A DNA stretch of 5,817 bases from SOIA01 sp050116035 (GTDB lineage: Bacteria > Acidobacteriota > Aminicenantia > Aminicenantales > Aminicenantaceae), in contig JASFPJ010000227.1 of assembly GCA_050116035.1 (NCBI GenBank), positions 1-5,817 on the forward strand. The letters run 5' to 3'. The notes below the pieces were generated by a model. It saw only the letters and a list, made by a program, of their open reading frames with translations, was not told the DNA's origin and made no database searches. Positions within the stretch are counted from its first letter, which is position 1. Every line of letters begins with the position of its first letter. This document shows positions 4,408-5,817 of the stretch, one piece after another. Position numbers and translations under genes: made by a program.

Positions 4408-5817
4408 ATGAGAAAAACCATTCCTGTCGTTCTTTTGATTTTTGCATTTGTTTTCAGCCTTACGATTTTTGCCCAGGAACCCTATAAGCTCCCGCCAAAA
4501 GAAGTGATTGATATCGTCGACGCACCCCCGCTCCCCCGAGCGAGCATGAATCCGACTGGAGACTTGATGCTCCTCTCTGAGTCCGAATCCATGCCCTCGA
4601 TCGCCTACATGTCCCAACCCCTGCTCAGACTGGCCGGAACGAGGATCACTCCAAGATACAACAGCCGCCAGCAGACATCTTTCATCATCGGATTGACCAT
4701 CAAATCCATAAAAGACGGTAAAGAAACACGCATCGCTCTTCCCAAAGAAGCCAAACTCAGTTTTCCCCGGTGGTCCCTTGACGGAAAATGGCTGGCCTTC
4801 CCCCTGCTGACAGACACAGGATTCGAGCTCTGGATCGCTGAAGCCAGAACAGGAAAGGCAAAAGCGCTCACCGGACCCATTCTCAATTCCACTGTGAATT
4901 CCGGGTTCTCCTGGCTTCCGGGCAACAAGCTCCTGGTTTACACCATACTGGAAGACCGTGGTGACCCCCCGAAAAAATCCGACGTTCCCGTAGGTCCGAA
5001 CATCCAGGAGACCGCAGGACGATTCGCGACGGTCCGGACCTATCAGGACCTCCTCCAGACTCAACATGATGCGGCATTGTTCAAATACTATGCCACCTCA
5101 CAAATCTATGAGATCGATATTGAATCTGGCAGCCGCAGAAAAATCGGAAAACCCGGATTCTACCTCTATGTCGACCCTTCACCTGACGGAAAGCTGCTTC
5201 TGGTCTATAGAGTCAAAGAGCCTTACTCCTTCAGCGTCCCTTACTATTCCTTTCCCCACAGCGATGAAATATGGGATAGGGACGGAAACCTCGTCCACCT
5301 CTTCGCTGATCTTCCTGTAGAGGATGAAGTCCCGATCAGAGGAGTTCCCAAAGGACCCAGGTCTGTTGGTTGGAGAGCACTCAAGCCTGCCACACTGATA
5401 TGGGTCGAGGCCCTGGACGAGGGGAATCCTGAAAAGCAGGTTGCTCACCGGGACAAACTCATGACTCTCTCAGCTCCATTCACAGGAACGCCCAAAGAGA
5501 TAATGAAGATCAAACACCGTTATGGCGGAATCAGCTGGCTGCAGCCGGCAGGTCAAGCATTTCTCACAGAGTCCCAATGGAAAAAAAGATGGAGAACAAC
5601 TTACCTTGTGAACGTTGACAACCCGAGCCAGGCTCCGAAAAAAGTCTTCGATATCAGCACTCAAGACCGGTACAATGACCCGGGCCGTCCTTTATCCACA
5701 ACCACGCCCAACGGGGAAAGGATCATACTCCAGGATAAGGACTGGATCTATCTTATCGGGAGCGGCGCGTCCCCCAAAGGAGACATGCCTTTCCTCGACA
5801 CGATGAACATCAAGACC
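4408..5817 (+). CDS. Exported S9 family peptidase, glutamyl endopeptidase (CGEP)-like, N-terminal part
   Basis: 470 residues are visible and the 3' end is cut. Residues 1-22 form a signal peptide (R2-K3, hydrophobic 6-21, likely cut after F21-A22 before QEPYK), so export to the periplasm or outside is expected. The rest is the beta-propeller half of a prolyl-oligopeptidase-fold enzyme, with blade-like motifs SFPRWSLDGKWLAF (118-131), DPSPDGKLLLVYR (256-268) and YGGISWL (372-378). Stretches resemble, from memory, plant chloroplast glutamyl endopeptidase: VIDIVDAPPLP (33-43), RGDPPKK (184-190), VRTYQDLL (209-216), LFKYYATSQ (224-232), EPYSFSVPYYSFP (271-283), and GASPKGDMPFLD (453-464). Enzymes of that type cut after Glu in peptides. 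The catalytic Ser, Asp and His belong to the C-terminal hydrolase domain outside the window, so activity cannot be judged. It probably feeds on peptides or turns over envelope proteins (inference). It has its own promoter and is divergent from the HEAT/HD-GYP pair. Confidence 0.92.
   Translation, partial: MRKTIPVVLLIFAFVFSLTIFAQEPYKLPPKEVIDIVDAPPLPRASMNPTGDLMLLSESESMPSIAYMSQPLLRLAGTRITPRYNSRQQTSFIIGLTIKSIKDGKETRIALPKEAKLSFPRWSLDGKWLAFPLLTDTGFELWIAEARTGKAKALTGPILNSTVNSGFSWLPGNKLLVYTILEDRGDPPKKSDVPVGPNIQETAGRFATVRTYQDLLQTQHDAALFKYYATSQIYEIDIESGSRRKIGKPGFYLYVDPSPDGKLLLVYRVKEPYSFSVPYYSFPHSDEIWDRDGNLVHLFADLPVEDEVPIRGVPKGPRSVGWRALKPATLIWVEALDEGNPEKQVAHRDKLMTLSAPFTGTPKEIMKIKHRYGGISWLQPAGQAFLTESQWKKRWRTTYLVNVDNPSQAPKKVFDISTQDRYNDPGRPLSTTTPNGERIILQDKDWIYLIGSGASPKGDMPFLDTMNIKT

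Noticed and set aside
4007..4411. 134-codon plus-strand open frame in the spacer
   Set aside because: It consists largely of translated intergenic repeat (MRLPRFVRNDKD units), has no good ribosome binding site, and overlaps the promoter of the next gene.
4093..5067. 324-codon minus-strand open frame overlapping the peptidase gene
   Set aside because: It is antisense to a clear S9 peptidase, and its C-terminus is the translated GTCATTGCGAG repeat (RTKRGNLMSL-type peptides).

Overview
The window holds two genes on the minus strand (a probable operon), a repeat-rich divergent spacer of about 830 bases, and one plus-strand gene that runs off the right edge. No rRNA, tRNA, CRISPR array, transposase or phage gene was seen. 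The window suggests a Gram-negative-type bacterium of moderate GC content. The grounds are a secreted S9 peptidase with a bacterial signal peptide, a long-winded HD-GYP/HEAT regulatory pair, and a GTCATTGCGAG-type intergenic repeat. Acidobacteriota/Aminicenantes-like or deltaproteobacterial lineages would fit, but this is an impression and not something the sequence proves.

Left part (1-3575, minus strand). The upstream gene encodes a 718-residue HEAT-repeat protein. It has a conserved globular N-terminal domain, and its two ends are low-complexity Pro/Glu tails: a pentapeptide repeat near the N-terminus and ten exact-length hexapeptides at the C-terminus. Twenty-three bases after its stop begins an HD-GYP protein (465 residues visible, C-terminus cut by the window edge). 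It is a candidate cyclic-di-GMP phosphodiesterase or sensor with a degenerate GYP signature. By eye, the two proteins share the same roughly 100-residue N-terminal module, which suggests duplication of an interaction domain and a joint function.

Middle (3576-4407). The spacer carries possible promoters for both divergent genes, C/T-rich hairpins, and a composite inverted array of GTCATTGCGAG-family repeats with a strict 36-base period. One repeat copy is split by a GC-rich hairpin. The array creates false open reading frames on both strands.

Right part (4408-5817, plus strand). This is the N-terminal beta-propeller half of an exported S9 prolyl-oligopeptidase-family enzyme that closely resembles the plant chloroplast glutamyl endopeptidase (CGEP) type. 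It has a convincing promoter, Shine-Dalgarno site and signal peptide. The catalytic domain lies beyond the window. Nothing links it functionally to the minus-strand pair except a shared intergenic region.
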